A stretch of 64,000 nt of DNA, taken from positions 1 to 64,000 of IMG/VR virus record IMGVR_UViG_3300022743_000004; one strand, 5' to 3'. Each line of letters begins with the position of its first letter. Position 1 is the stretch's first letter. Origin of the DNA: a virus. Under the pieces are notes generated by a model. That model did not search any database. It was not told where the DNA came from and was given only the letters and a program-made list of their open reading frames with translations. Shown one piece after another: positions 1-9,569 of the stretch. The position numbers and the translations under genes are program-made.

Positions 1-2
1 CC

Positions 3-206
3 CCCGAGATCAATACCCTGCCAAACCTACGCGGTGCAAAGGTAGAAGAAGTCGGGGCTTTTGAAGGCCTGCGTACTCCGAACGTTGGCCGCACCGACTA
101 CGCGGTGCGCCTCGCCGACGGAACCACACGCTACATCCCCCGCAACAAGGTGGGCAACAAAGAACTCGAAACTCTCCGCAGCCAAGGCGCGACCCTCGCT
201 AAATAA
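3..206 (+). CDS. C-terminal end of a virion-region protein (partial)
   Basis: The frame is open from the left edge and ends in TAA, giving 67 residues (ending GATLAK) with no start inside the window. It lies 8 bp before the giant virion gene and reads the same way, so it is probably the last part of a tail or internal virion protein. I do not recognise the family from this fragment. Confidence 0.75.
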   Translation, partial: PEINTLPNLRGAKVEEVGAFEGLRTPNVGRTDYAVRLADGTTRYIPRNKVGNKELETLRSQGATLAK

Positions 207-214
207 GGAACACC

Positions 215-3200
215 ATGGCTACCCTACGCGACCCACTTTTTCGCCAGTCCTCCATCACCGCTGCTGACCTCGACGGTCTTCGTGCCAGCGGTATGGGCAG
301 CTTGCGCCGGGGCTTCGAGACCGGCTCACTCGGCAACGACATCACCGGCCTCGCGGCTGACGAGAGCAGCCTGCGTGCCGAGGGCCGTGTGGCTGAGGCT
401 GACAGCCTGCGCCAGCAGATTGGTGCCCTGAAACAGCGCCAAGCCGTCTACGCACCCGAGGTGCAGGACGTGACCAAGGTGGACGGTCTCGGCTCGGCAC
501 TGAGCTGGGGCGCTGGTGCCGTAGGACAGGGTGTGGCCTCCATGATGGAGCCTATGGCCGCAGCTACCGGCCTGAACGCGCTAGGAACCGCTGCAGGCCT
601 CGTGCCGGGGGTAGGCAAGGCCGTGGGCGCAGGCCTGCGCCTAGCTGCTCCCTTGGCCGCGTACGGCATCAACGCACGTCACCTGAAGGGTGAGGTAGCT
701 GACGCCTTCCATGACGACCCCACCATCATGGCCAACCACTCCGCGCAGGAGCTGAACAGCAAGGCCAACCTGTACGGCGGCATCGCCGGTATCGCAGACA
801 CCGCCTTCCCCAGCATAGTAGGCCGTCAGCTAGGCGGCGTAGGCTTCGGCAAAGGCCTCCTGAAGCACGGCGGCGCACGTCTCGGCGCAGAGCTGGCAGG
901 TGAGGGCGTCACCGAGGCGCTGCAGGACTACGGTAGCCAGCAGCTCCGTGGCACCCTGAACCCGAACCGCGACACCAGCGGCGACACCAACGACCTGATC
1001 AACAGCTTCGCTGGCGGCGTGGCCGGTGCTGGCCCGTTCGCAGTGGCCGGTCACTACGCCGACCAGGGCTTCCGCCGCGTGGGCGACGGTGTAGACCGCG
1101 TGGCCGAGGCTGCGGGCAACGTAGTGGACTTGGCCGGTCAGAAGCTCGACGAGAGCGGCGCAGTGGACGCAGCCAAAGGCGCGGCCAGCAAGGGCGCGGG
1201 TTTCCTGAAAGGTATGTTCAGCAAGGGCAAGGACAAGGTAGTGGACTTGGCCGGTGAGGACGGCAAGGTCACTGTGGACTCGGTGAAGAACACCTTCCGC
1301 GACGCCACCAACGGCATCAAGAAGCAGGACGGTATCTCCCCCGAGGAGCAAGCGGTTCTGCGCGGTGATGTGCCAGAACATCTGCACGGCAAGACTGACA
1401 CGCCTGAGTTCGGTGAGTGGGCACTCAAGAACCATGAGGACCGCTCCAACGCAGTGTTTGATCGCCTAGAGCGCATGCACGAGGCGGGCGACCCCGAGGC
1501 TACCAAGCTATTCGAGGAAATGAGCAATGCCATGGACAGCACCAGCCAGAATGCTGTCGCTGAGCGCGCCGCCACCTACATCCTCCAGAACAACGAACTC
1601 GCCCGCGAGATGTCCAACGCCGAAGCGTTCGGCAAGCTGGCCGGTATGGGCGGTAAGGCTGTGGGCAAGGGCGCTATGGCAGCAGGTAAGCTGGCCGCGT
1701 CCTTCGGCAAGTCTGTGTGGGATGGCATGAAGGAAGGTGCCAAGAAGAACCTGCAGGGCTCACTCGACGGCTTCGACGAGCACGAGGCTGAGCGCCAGTC
1801 CCAGGTGGGCGGGAACTACATCAAGCAGCAGGCCGCGATGAAGCAGAGCCGTGACCGTGCGGAGATGATGGGGCAGTACCTCGCCGCCATGGCCCAGGCT
1901 GAGAAACCACGTTACTCTGCCACCGGCTTTAACACAGAGTCCGTGCCTGCGTACATGAAGTCCGTGGGCTATGAGATCGCCGACATCGCCGACTCGTGGG
2001 ACCTGCAGGGCAAGGGCACTGCGTCCAACGACAAGAAGGGCCAACAGTTCCCCGGCCTGAAGCTGAACCTCAACCGCATCGTCAACAGCATGCGCGTCAT
2101 GCTGGGTAAAGACGGCGCTGCCGAGGCGCTGACGCAACTGCAGAGCATGTACCAAGGCAACACCGCCATCGCACCGTTGTTCGAGTTCATGCACGACGAG
2201 CTGGCCACCCAGTCCTCACCACAAGGCCACCAGCACACAGCGCAGGTGCGCGACGAAGCTGCACAGGCCATCCTCACAGCGCTGCCCCAAGAGCGCGAGC
2301 TTGCGCTGATGAAGGAGGGCATCTCCCTACGCACGCCAGAAGGACGTAAAGAGCTGCTGCGCATGGTGGAGCAAATCTCCGCAGGCCGCGCCCCGCGTGA
2401 AGCCCGCGTCGCCCTGACCAAGCTGGTCGGGCAGCAGGCCATGACTGACATGCTCGGCGTGGTGAACGCGAACCTAAAGGAGCCCAAGCTGCAAGAGAAG
2501 ATCGTTGATGATCGCGGGCAGACAGAAGAATACGACGGCGACTACGCCATGGACGAGAACGGTGACTTCGTTGCCACCCAGTCCGCCAACGACTTCGAGA
2601 AGAACCAAGCCACCCGCCTCGTGGCGAAGGGCAGCGGCCCGAAGATTTACGGCTACGACTACGGCCATGGCATGCGCCACAGCACCGGCAAGACCGACCC
2701 GTTCGCCCCGTCCAAGCGTGTGAGCAAGAAAGAGCTGGACGCGTGGAATGAAGAGAACGCGGCCCGCTCCGCTGTTGGTCAGGAGCTGAAGCCTGACCCA
2801 CGCCAAGGGCAGTCGGGACGCCCACGCTTGTTCGTGCGCGGACGCACTCTGGCTGATGGCACGAACGCCATCGAGAAGAAGATCGACGACATGGGCAAGC
2901 TCATGGGTGTGGACCGCACACCTGAGAACGCCGTGAAGATTCTCCGCGAGGAACAGAACGAAAAAGCTGCCTCGACGCTCGAAGGTCTAATTGCGAAAGC
3001 AGCCAAGGGCGACGAAGCCGCGCAGCAGCGCATTGAGGACAGCCTCGACAGCTTCTACGAGAACCGCGCTGGGTCGTGGGACTTCAAGGCGAAGTCTGCG
3101 CACGAGGTCATGAAGGACCACAACTACTCAGACGGCCAGCGCCTGTCTGCGTTCCGCGACTATCTGCACATTGACAAAGAGCCGGTGAAGGCCCAGGCCG

Positions 3201-6200
3201 TGGCCGACATGCTCAACGACATGATCGACGTCCAGCGTAAAGGTGAGCCCACCAAGCAGACACCTGCCCGGACCTCGCCCGGACTGCGCAAGCAGATCAT
3301 GGCCGCGATGGACAAATACTTCAAAGAGCGCGACGTGGTGGTGGGTGAACAGATGTCCAACCGCGACAACACCCAGATCACTGCGCCGGAGCTGCTGGAG
3401 ATGGCAGTGCAGGGCCGCAAGGTGATCGACCTCGCACGTAAGCCAGGGAAAGAGAAAGACGCGGCGGGCATGATTGACCGCGCCAACATCCTGACCTTCA
3501 AGTCCAAGCTGTCCACCTATGAAGACGGCCTGCTGCACATCCCAGCCGGAGCGCTGGTGAAGTGGGTAAAGCAACAGAACGGCCTCACCCGCGCTTCCAA
3601 CATAGAAGACAAAAGTGAGTACGGCAACAAGGACGTGAACAGCGACTACCTCGGCGCGGTGCTGCAAGGCGTGTGGCAGATCGCTGCCAGCGGCATGGCC
3701 GACGGCCTGCCCTACAAGCTCAACGGGCGCGGTGAGCGTGAATCGTTTGAGAAGGGTGTACCACCCAGCCTGCGCCTCGCCACCTCCAAAGCAGAGCACG
3801 CACAGCCCAAGCGCTGGACAGGTGACAGTGAAGGTGGGGGCGGTAACAGCCCCGGCCAGTACAGCGACGCGTATGTGTTTGCCGCAGCAGGTGTTGCGCC
3901 AGCGTCCAAAGCCCCAGCTACTCCCGAGTCACTGACTGCAGGAGGCCTGCGCAAATACAACAGCATCGAACGCTCCGTAGACGCGGGCGTGCGCGCCGTG
4001 GCAGAGAAGACGCAGGGGTCAGGTGCAGCGCGCGGCATGCCCTACTACGAAGATGTGGCCAAAGCGCTGAAAGGCGTCGGGCCTGCGCAGCGAGAGGCTG
4101 TGCTCTTGTCACTGATCGGCACTATTACTGAGAAACAACGCGCCGCTTACCTAGAGGAAGTCGGCCTAAAGCGCTACCGTAAGTACCTGGAAAACGCGGC
4201 TCGCAAGGCAAAGCTCACGCTCGACGACCCGAGCGGTGTAGCCGCTGTAGCCAAAGACGCCTCCAAGCGCGAAGACCCCTTCGTGGTTGAGCCGCTGGAC
4301 GTGGTGGACCCAAGCGAGTTCACCCGCGTGGATGGAGTGCTGCACGCTAAACGCACGAACCCTTCCAGCACCACTCGCACCGTGAAGAACATCAAGGATG
4401 ACTTCGGTGGGGCTGGTACTGATGTCACAACAACTGGGCGGCTGGCCAACCGCTCCGGCAAGACCATCGCCGACGCAAAGACCGACAGCGACCACGCCAC
4501 TCCGCTGGACTATTTCAAACCCCAAAAGGATGGTGAGCGCCGCGACGACTTCGCTGACGTGCTGGGACGTACCAAGGAGGGCGGTGAGAGCGCCTACAGC
4601 ATGCGCAAGTCCTCTCTGGGCGTAGAGCACGCCACGGACGCGCTGGAGAAGGCTGAGACCCGTGGTGAGGCTCTGGTGGCCAAGCTGATCGACAACCCAG
4701 CCGAGGGCATGGCCGACCTGACCTCCCGCATGCGCAGTGCCTTACGCCCTGCTTACGTGGAGGCCGAGAAAAGCGACGACCCCCGCCAGTACGCCAAGAA
4801 CATAGCTGCGGCCAACAACCAGGCCGTGGGCGGCAAGCAGTACCTGTACCCTGCAGCGCATGCGCTCTCTCCTGAGAACATCCAAGCCGTGCTGACAGCC
4901 GCCGACCTCGGGCCTGAAGAGGCTGCGACGATGAAGGTTGAGCTGACCAACCTGCGCAAAGCCGCTGCCTCCATCGCTACCCGCGTGGGGCTGACACCGC
5001 GTCAGATGGTGGCCGTGGCCAAGATGCTGGCCACTGAGGACAAGCGCGGCATGATCAACGCGGTGAACGTGACGCACTACCTGACGAACCTCGGCAAAGA
5101 CGCGGACTTCGGTTCGCAGCAGGCGGTCTCTAAGGGCGGTGCCGACACCTCCAAGCAGTACGACCTCACCAAGAAAAAAGCCACCCTGACCCTGCGCCCC
5201 AAAGGCACAGAAGGTCCAGTCACCAAGGACGGCTCCCGTATGTTCGACGCCCCCATGGGCGGCGGGCGCACGGGTGAGAAGGCGGCGGTACAGCGCCGGG
5301 TTGCAGGAGGTGCCGTCGCGCCCTCGGGAAAGTCCCAGCAAAGTGGGGTGCGTGAGATACCGTTACCGCGTGAAGTGCGTGCAGGGATACAAGCTGTTCT
5401 CCGTGGTGAGCCGTTGCCACAGGGCATGCGGTTCGCCTACAAAGACTCTGAAATTTACATTCGCTCAGCCGACGAGATTGCGTCGCTGCCCGCCAGAGAG
5501 CAAGTGCGTGCGGCGCTGGCAAACCAAGCGACGGTGAACTTACTGAGTCACCTCACACGATCCAACGCCCTAGAATTTATTCCTTGGGCGGAAGAGATGG
5601 GTCTCGATCCAAACGGTGCTGAAGCCCGCAGGCGGTACATCTACGAGAGAGACAAAAAGATGATGCCGCCAGAGATTGATCTGGAGCGTGGGTTCATGCG
5701 TGTCCTGCCCCAGCAAAGTGGGGCGCATGACCCATACGCTGGGTTCAAAAACACCGACATAGTGTGGGCAGTGCGTGCCGGTGAGGACGAAGACGGTGGT
5801 GGCAAGGTGCTGGCTGTGTTCAGAGACCTGGGCAAGGCGCAGGCCGAGGCTGAGCGTGCAGGCGGCAATCTGGAGCACAACACCGTCGCTGGCCTGAAGG
5901 CTGACGAGGCCGACCAAGGCACGCGCCTGAGTCAGCAGAGGGCCGACGGCGAAGGCAATGGCATGCCCGCCTCCCAAGCACAGATGGACGAGGCCAAGGC
6001 CTACGTCCAGAAGGTGTTGGGCAAGGACGTGCGTGTGGCCTTCGAGAAGGCCATGGGCCATGCCGGTGAGTGGGTGGAGGCTGAGAACCTGATCAAAATC
6101 TCCACGACCTCGGCTGCAGGCCAACTGCAGACGGCCTACCACGAGGCGCTGCATGCGTTCTTCAGCAAGTACGTGAAGAACGACCCCCACATGTTCGAGG

Positions 6201-8584
6201 TGATGAAGACCATCGCCGAAGACCCCAAGATCGTGGAGCGCCTGCACGCACTGCTGGACGGACACCCTGCAGCGCAGGCACAGCTCGCCCACGGTGAGGA
6301 GCGCTTGGCCTACGCCTACCAGTTCTGGGCTGCAGGTAAGCTGGACCTGCCCGGTGGCGCACCCAAGACGTTCTTCGGCAAGCTGCGTGCGTTGTTCAAG
6401 CGCATCCTGGGCATGGTGACAGACAGCAACCGCGCTGTGGCGATCTTCGAGGCCTTCCACAGCGGCAAGCTGAGTGACCCGTCCGCTGCCGGTCAGGTCT
6501 TGGCCAAAGAGCTGGCCAGGGGCACATGGACACGCAACCAGCTCAAGAGCATGGACACGCTGGTGCAGTGGGTGGCTGGTAAGACCATGCCGTCCGAGGT
6601 CGTGCTGACCAGCAGCGCCTCACCGCGTGCGCAGGCTCTGGCCCGTGAGCTGTACACCAACCCCGCCGACGAGAAGGCTGGCAGCGCAGACGAAGGCTAC
6701 ATGAACGCCAAGTCCCGCCACGCCAAGCAGTACAGCAACAAATTCAAGAAAATGCTCTTGGACCTGGGCCTGTCTGACCGTGATCTGCAGGACGTGGGTG
6801 AGCACATGATGAAGCAGACCGAGCTTGCCGACATCCCTTACCAGCCGGTGCGCAAGGCTGTGATGCAGACCCGCCAACTCACCCAACGCTTCTATCGCTA
6901 CATGACGGAAGAGCGTGGCATGCAGCTAGGCAACCTGGGTGGCAAGTATTACCCGCGCGTGTGGAACAAGAGCGAGCTGATCCAGAACGGTCACGGCTTC
7001 ATAGAGATGCTGCGTGAGAAGTACCCCGAGGTGCTGGCCGACGGTGTGGCTGCAAGCAAGGGCAAGATGTCGGAGAACCAGGTGGGCACTCGCATCCTGA
7101 ACGCCATCATCAACGGTGGCGAGATCATGCAGAAGACCGGCCCGCAGCGCGACGACGGCGTGCTGGCCCCGTACTTCATGAGCAAGCGCATACGTTCGCT
7201 GGACTGGCTGAAGACGGAGGACAGCGCCCCATGGCAGGACAAGAACTTCGCCAAGACCATGCTCACCTACTTCCACGACGGTGCGCGTGCTGCTGAGTAC
7301 ACCAGCCGCTTCGGTGAGCGCGGTGAGGTGCTGGACGCTGCGCTGACCCAAATTCGCAACGAGTTGGACGATCACTCCCTGAACATGCTGACCAAGAAAG
7401 AGTTCAAGGATGACGCTGCCCGCAAGAAGTGGGTGCAGAGCCAGATGCGTGACGTGCGTGATGCAGTGGCTGCAATGGAGGGCACCATCGGCAAGAACAT
7501 CTCCAACCGCTGGCGCAAAGCCAATAGCTGGGTGACCGCGTACCAGAACATACGCCTGCTGCCTCTCATGCTGTTCAGCAGCATGGTAGACCCCATGGCG
7601 ATGGTGGGCCGTGGTGCCCCGATGCGTGAGGCGTATGACGCCTACCTGCGCGGCATGAAGGAAGTGTTCGCCAACTGGGCCGACATGTTCCGTGACGAGC
7701 CCAAGAAACGCACCGCTGACAAGTGGGAGCTGTTGGCCGAGGCCGCAGGTGTTGTGGACGTGGCGCTGTTCACCAACCATGTGTCCGACGAGTATTCGTC
7801 GGTGTTCATGGACGGCAATGCGAAAAAGATCAACGACGTGCTGTTCAAGATGAACGGCATGGAGGCATGGGACCGTGGCATGCGTATCGCTGCCACCAAG
7901 TCCGCTGCCTTGTTCATCGCCCGCCACAAGGCACTACCAGACGCCACACACAGCGCACGTTGGCTGGCTGAGGTCGGGCTCACCCCAGAGGACATCCACC
8001 TCGACGAGCGTGGCGAGCTGATCACCGACAAGCACGACCTCCAGGACACCCTTGGCATCACGAAGGAAGACGCTGAGCGTCAGGCCGACAAGATGAACTA
8101 CGCGCTGGCGCGGTGGGTGCAGGGTGCTGTGCTCTCGCCAAATGCTGCTCACCGCCCTGCGTGGGGCAGCGACCCGCACTACAGTATGTTCTTCCACCTC
8201 AAGCAGTTCACCTACAGCTTCCACCAGACAGTGCTCAAGCGCGCGGTAAACGAGCTGGAGTACGGCAACCTGGCTCCCATGGGCACCTTCGCGTGGTACA
8301 TCCCTGTGATGATCGCGTCAGACGTCACCAAGGGGCTGATACAAGGCGGCGGTGAGCTTCCCTCACACATGAAGGGCATGGACGCAGCACAGTGGCTCAT
8401 GCGCGGTGCTGAGCGCGGAGGCATGTTGGGTATCGGTGCCATCGGTGTGGATGCGGGTCATGACCTCGCGTCACTCGGTGGTCCTGCAGTGGAGCAGATT
8501 GTGGATGCGTGGGGTGCGCCAGCGCGCAACACTGCGATCAACGCACTGCCTTTGCATGGGCTGTACGCGGAGGCTCTGAAGTGA
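215..8584 (+). CDS. Giant virion-associated protein with HExxH metallopeptidase motif
   Basis: This 2,789-residue protein starts at an ATG preceded by AAGGAACACC. The N-terminal ~200 residues are Gly/Ala-rich with hydrophobic helices, as in ejected internal virion proteins. Residues H1976-E1977-A-L-H1980, with E2028/E2029 about 50 residues later in GEERLAYAY, form a gluzincin-type zinc site as seen in phage polyvalent proteins. The C-terminal ~700 residues are helical with a hydrophobic stretch near the end. Its place between tail genes and the lysis cassette fits a DNA-ejection or internal virion role, possibly acting on host cell-envelope or cytoplasmic proteins. The peptidase motif is seen directly; role and substrate are inferred. 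An internal 125-codon segment is bounded by direct repeats. Confidence 0.85.
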   Translation: MATLRDPLFRQSSITAADLDGLRASGMGSLRRGFETGSLGNDITGLAADESSLRAEGRVAEADSLRQQIGALKQRQAVYAPEVQDVTKVDGLGSALSWGAGAVGQGVASMMEPMAAATGLNALGTAAGLVPGVGKAVGAGLRLAAPLAAYGINARHLKGEVADAFHDDPTIMANHSAQELNSKANLYGGIAGIADTAFPSIVGRQLGGVGFGKGLLKHGGARLGAELAGEGVTEALQDYGSQQLRGTLNPNRDTSGDTNDLINSFAGGVAGAGPFAVAGHYADQGFRRVGDGVDRVAEAAGNVVDLAGQKLDESGAVDAAKGAASKGAGFLKGMFSKGKDKVVDLAGEDGKVTVDSVKNTFRDATNGIKKQDGISPEEQAVLRGDVPEHLHGKTDTPEFGEWALKNHEDRSNAVFDRLERMHEAGDPEATKLFEEMSNAMDSTSQNAVAERAATYILQNNELAREMSNAEAFGKLAGMGGKAVGKGAMAAGKLAASFGKSVWDGMKEGAKKNLQGSLDGFDEHEAERQSQVGGNYIKQQAAMKQSRDRAEMMGQYLAAMAQAEKPRYSATGFNTESVPAYMKSVGYEIADIADSWDLQGKGTASNDKKGQQFPGLKLNLNRIVNSMRVMLGKDGAAEALTQLQSMYQGNTAIAPLFEFMHDELATQSSPQGHQHTAQVRDEAAQAILTALPQERELALMKEGISLRTPEGRKELLRMVEQISAGRAPREARVALTKLVGQQAMTDMLGVVNANLKEPKLQEKIVDDRGQTEEYDGDYAMDENGDFVATQSANDFEKNQATRLVAKGSGPKIYGYDYGHGMRHSTGKTDPFAPSKRVSKKELDAWNEENAARSAVGQELKPDPRQGQSGRPRLFVRGRTLADGTNAIEKKIDDMGKLMGVDRTPENAVKILREEQNEKAASTLEGLIAKAAKGDEAAQQRIEDSLDSFYENRAGSWDFKAKSAHEVMKDHNYSDGQRLSAFRDYLHIDKEPVKAQAVADMLNDMIDVQRKGEPTKQTPARTSPGLRKQIMAAMDKYFKERDVVVGEQMSNRDNTQITAPELLEMAVQGRKVIDLARKPGKEKDAAGMIDRANILTFKSKLSTYEDGLLHIPAGALVKWVKQQNGLTRASNIEDKSEYGNKDVNSDYLGAVLQGVWQIAASGMADGLPYKLNGRGERESFEKGVPPSLRLATSKAEHAQPKRWTGDSEGGGGNSPGQYSDAYVFAAAGVAPASKAPATPESLTAGGLRKYNSIERSVDAGVRAVAEKTQGSGAARGMPYYEDVAKALKGVGPAQREAVLLSLIGTITEKQRAAYLEEVGLKRYRKYLENAARKAKLTLDDPSGVAAVAKDASKREDPFVVEPLDVVDPSEFTRVDGVLHAKRTNPSSTTRTVKNIKDDFGGAGTDVTTTGRLANRSGKTIADAKTDSDHATPLDYFKPQKDGERRDDFADVLGRTKEGGESAYSMRKSSLGVEHATDALEKAETRGEALVAKLIDNPAEGMADLTSRMRSALRPAYVEAEKSDDPRQYAKNIAAANNQAVGGKQYLYPAAHALSPENIQAVLTAADLGPEEAATMKVELTNLRKAAASIATRVGLTPRQMVAVAKMLATEDKRGMINAVNVTHYLTNLGKDADFGSQQAVSKGGADTSKQYDLTKKKATLTLRPKGTEGPVTKDGSRMFDAPMGGGRTGEKAAVQRRVAGGAVAPSGKSQQSGVREIPLPREVRAGIQAVLRGEPLPQGMRFAYKDSEIYIRSADEIASLPAREQVRAALANQATVNLLSHLTRSNALEFIPWAEEMGLDPNGAEARRRYIYERDKKMMPPEIDLERGFMRVLPQQSGAHDPYAGFKNTDIVWAVRAGEDEDGGGKVLAVFRDLGKAQAEAERAGGNLEHNTVAGLKADEADQGTRLSQQRADGEGNGMPASQAQMDEAKAYVQKVLGKDVRVAFEKAMGHAGEWVEAENLIKISTTSAAGQLQTAYHEALHAFFSKYVKNDPHMFEVMKTIAEDPKIVERLHALLDGHPAAQAQLAHGEERLAYAYQFWAAGKLDLPGGAPKTFFGKLRALFKRILGMVTDSNRAVAIFEAFHSGKLSDPSAAGQVLAKELARGTWTRNQLKSMDTLVQWVAGKTMPSEVVLTSSASPRAQALARELYTNPADEKAGSADEGYMNAKSRHAKQYSNKFKKMLLDLGLSDRDLQDVGEHMMKQTELADIPYQPVRKAVMQTRQLTQRFYRYMTEERGMQLGNLGGKYYPRVWNKSELIQNGHGFIEMLREKYPEVLADGVAASKGKMSENQVGTRILNAIINGGEIMQKTGPQRDDGVLAPYFMSKRIRSLDWLKTEDSAPWQDKNFAKTMLTYFHDGARAAEYTSRFGERGEVLDAALTQIRNELDDHSLNMLTKKEFKDDAARKKWVQSQMRDVRDAVAAMEGTIGKNISNRWRKANSWVTAYQNIRLLPLMLFSSMVDPMAMVGRGAPMREAYDAYLRGMKEVFANWADMFRDEPKKRTADKWELLAEAAGVVDVALFTNHVSDEYSSVFMDGNAKKINDVLFKMNGMEAWDRGMRIAATKSAALFIARHKALPDATHSARWLAEVGLTPEDIHLDERGELITDKHDLQDTLGITKEDAERQADKMNYALARWVQGAVLSPNAAHRPAWGSDPHYSMFFHLKQFTYSFHQTVLKRAVNELEYGNLAPMGTFAWYIPVMIASDVTKGLIQGGGELPSHMKGMDAAQWLMRGAERGGMLGIGAIGVDAGHDLASLGGPAVEQIVDAWGAPARNTAINALPLHGLYAEALK
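5334..5730 (+). repeat. 22-bp direct repeats bounding a 125-codon segment inside the giant gene
   Basis: Two copies of CCCAGCAAAGTGGGG plus seven more bases (5334-5355 and 5709-5730, 20 of 22 identical) lie exactly 375 bp apart, in the same frame, both encoding Q-Q-S-G. The arrangement looks like an in-frame insertion or a duplicated linker. Confidence 0.6.
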
Positions 8585-8640
8585 GAAAGCCCGAATGACT
8601 CCGGCCTATTCGGGGCGAACTGAAAACGCGGTGGAGGTAT

Positions 8641-8755
8641 TACTTCTACCTAATCTATTAACTTATATTCTTATACTTATAAAATTAAATTATCAATTTG
8701 AATAAATTAAATTATAAATATTAGTAAATAGAAATACCTATGTAGAGATGGGCGC
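8641..8755. repeat. AT-rich control-region repeat, copy 1
   Basis: This non-coding, very AT-rich block lies between the giant gene and the lysis cassette. Its right part (ATTATAAATATTAG, then TAAATAGAAATACCTAT and TAGAGATGGG, 8711-8752) recurs at 41685-41734 with one 8-nt insertion. It may be an origin, promoter or protein-binding region; nothing in it is coding. Confidence 0.6.
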
Positions 8756-8779
8756 GGCCCAAATCCGCAAGATTGAAAG

Positions 8780-8795
8780 GCCAGCTTTAGCTGGC
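8780..8795. terminator. Perfect short hairpin upstream of the lysis cassette
   Basis: GCCAGC-TTTA-GCTGGC forms a 6-bp stem followed by ATAATTTGG. The U-run is poor, so it may be a weak terminator for the giant gene or an RNA structure. Confidence 0.3.
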
Positions 8796-8819
8796 ATAAT
8801 TTGGCCAATTTATCTAATC

Positions 8820-8830
8820 TCTAACTTCGA
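8820..8830 (+). promoter_or_regulatory. TCTAACTTCGA motif before the lysis cassette
   Basis: TCTAACTTCGA ends 9 nt before the ATG of the holin-like gene, which has no Shine-Dalgarno. The same 11-mer precedes the capsid gene and, on the other strand, the gene at 31936. It is a candidate promoter core or operator. Confidence 0.5.
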
Positions 8831-8839
8831 TCCAATGCC

Positions 8840-9070
8840 ATGTCAGACCACGACACGATTACTCTGAAGCACTTTGTCAATTGGCTCGCGGCCATATTAG
8901 GCCTCGGCACTTTTGCCCAAGTGGTCCCCGTAGCAGTCGGCGTTCTGTCCGGCGTGTGGGTGACGGTCCAGCTCTACGGTTACGTGAAGTACGAACTTCC
9001 CGTAAAGCGCGCAAAGCTCAAAGAACTTCACGACTCTATGAGGGATAGCTCCGATGAAACTCAGCCCTAA
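8840..9070 (+). CDS. Holin-like small membrane protein
   Basis: The 76-residue product has one or two hydrophobic segments (about 12-45, AAILGLGTFAQVVPVAVGVL) and a charged C-terminus rich in Lys/Glu. It heads the lysis cassette, directly before the endolysin, which it overlaps by 17 nt, so a pore-forming holin in the inner membrane is the best call. The ATG has no Shine-Dalgarno, but a TCTAACTTCGA motif ends 9 nt upstream. Holins share little sequence, so the call rests on topology and position. Confidence 0.65.
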   Translation: MSDHDTITLKHFVNWLAAILGLGTFAQVVPVAVGVLSGVWVTVQLYGYVKYELPVKRAKLKELHDSMRDSSDETQP

Positions 9071-9569
9071 CTTCACACTTGCCGAGTTTGTCCAATCACA
9101 AACTGCAGCACGGGACGAGATTGACAACTCGCTCCCCGATAACCTATTACCCAACGCCATCCGCACAGCTACAGGCCTTGAAGAAGTCCGTGCCATAGCC
9201 CTCAACAGCAACCAAGTTCTGCTCTCTAGCGCGTACCGCTGCGAGGCGCTTGAGAAGGTTACGTGCTGGGGCTCGTTCCTGACGTGGTGCCGCCTACGCA
9301 ACTTGGCTCCAAATGATGCCAACTGGGCCAAATACTTCGCCACCAAAGATCACCCCAAGGCACAAGCTGCCGACCTCCTGTGCCCAACGTTCGGACCTCC
9401 TGTGCGTGTCATGGCTGCTATCGCCAAGAGCGGAATCATCTACGACCAGCTCATTCTTGAGTTCCCCGGCAGCAAGTCCGGTGGTTGGGTGCATGTGAGT
9501 TTCCGCGACGAGCCACGCCAGCAGGCGCTCGTCGTTGACTCCGATGGAACAAGGAACTATGTAGCATGA
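9054..9569 (+). CDS. Endolysin, peptidase M15-type
   Basis: This 171-residue protein resembles the D-Ala/L-Ala-D-Glu peptidase M15_3 endolysins that cut peptide bonds in peptidoglycan. Zinc ligands are visible in the order H100 (DHPKAQAAD), D107 and H147 (GGWVHVSF), and the N-terminus has the family's FTLAEF opening. It has no signal peptide, so it needs the holin for release. Compared with typical members it has an insertion of about 25 residues containing two Cys and three Trp (70-95) just before the first ligand. It overlaps the holin-like gene upstream and touches the next gene as ATGA. Confidence 0.85.
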   Translation: MKLSPNFTLAEFVQSQTAARDEIDNSLPDNLLPNAIRTATGLEEVRAIALNSNQVLLSSAYRCEALEKVTCWGSFLTWCRLRNLAPNDANWAKYFATKDHPKAQAADLLCPTFGPPVRVMAAIAKSGIIYDQLILEFPGSKSGGWVHVSFRDEPRQQALVVDSDGTRNYVA

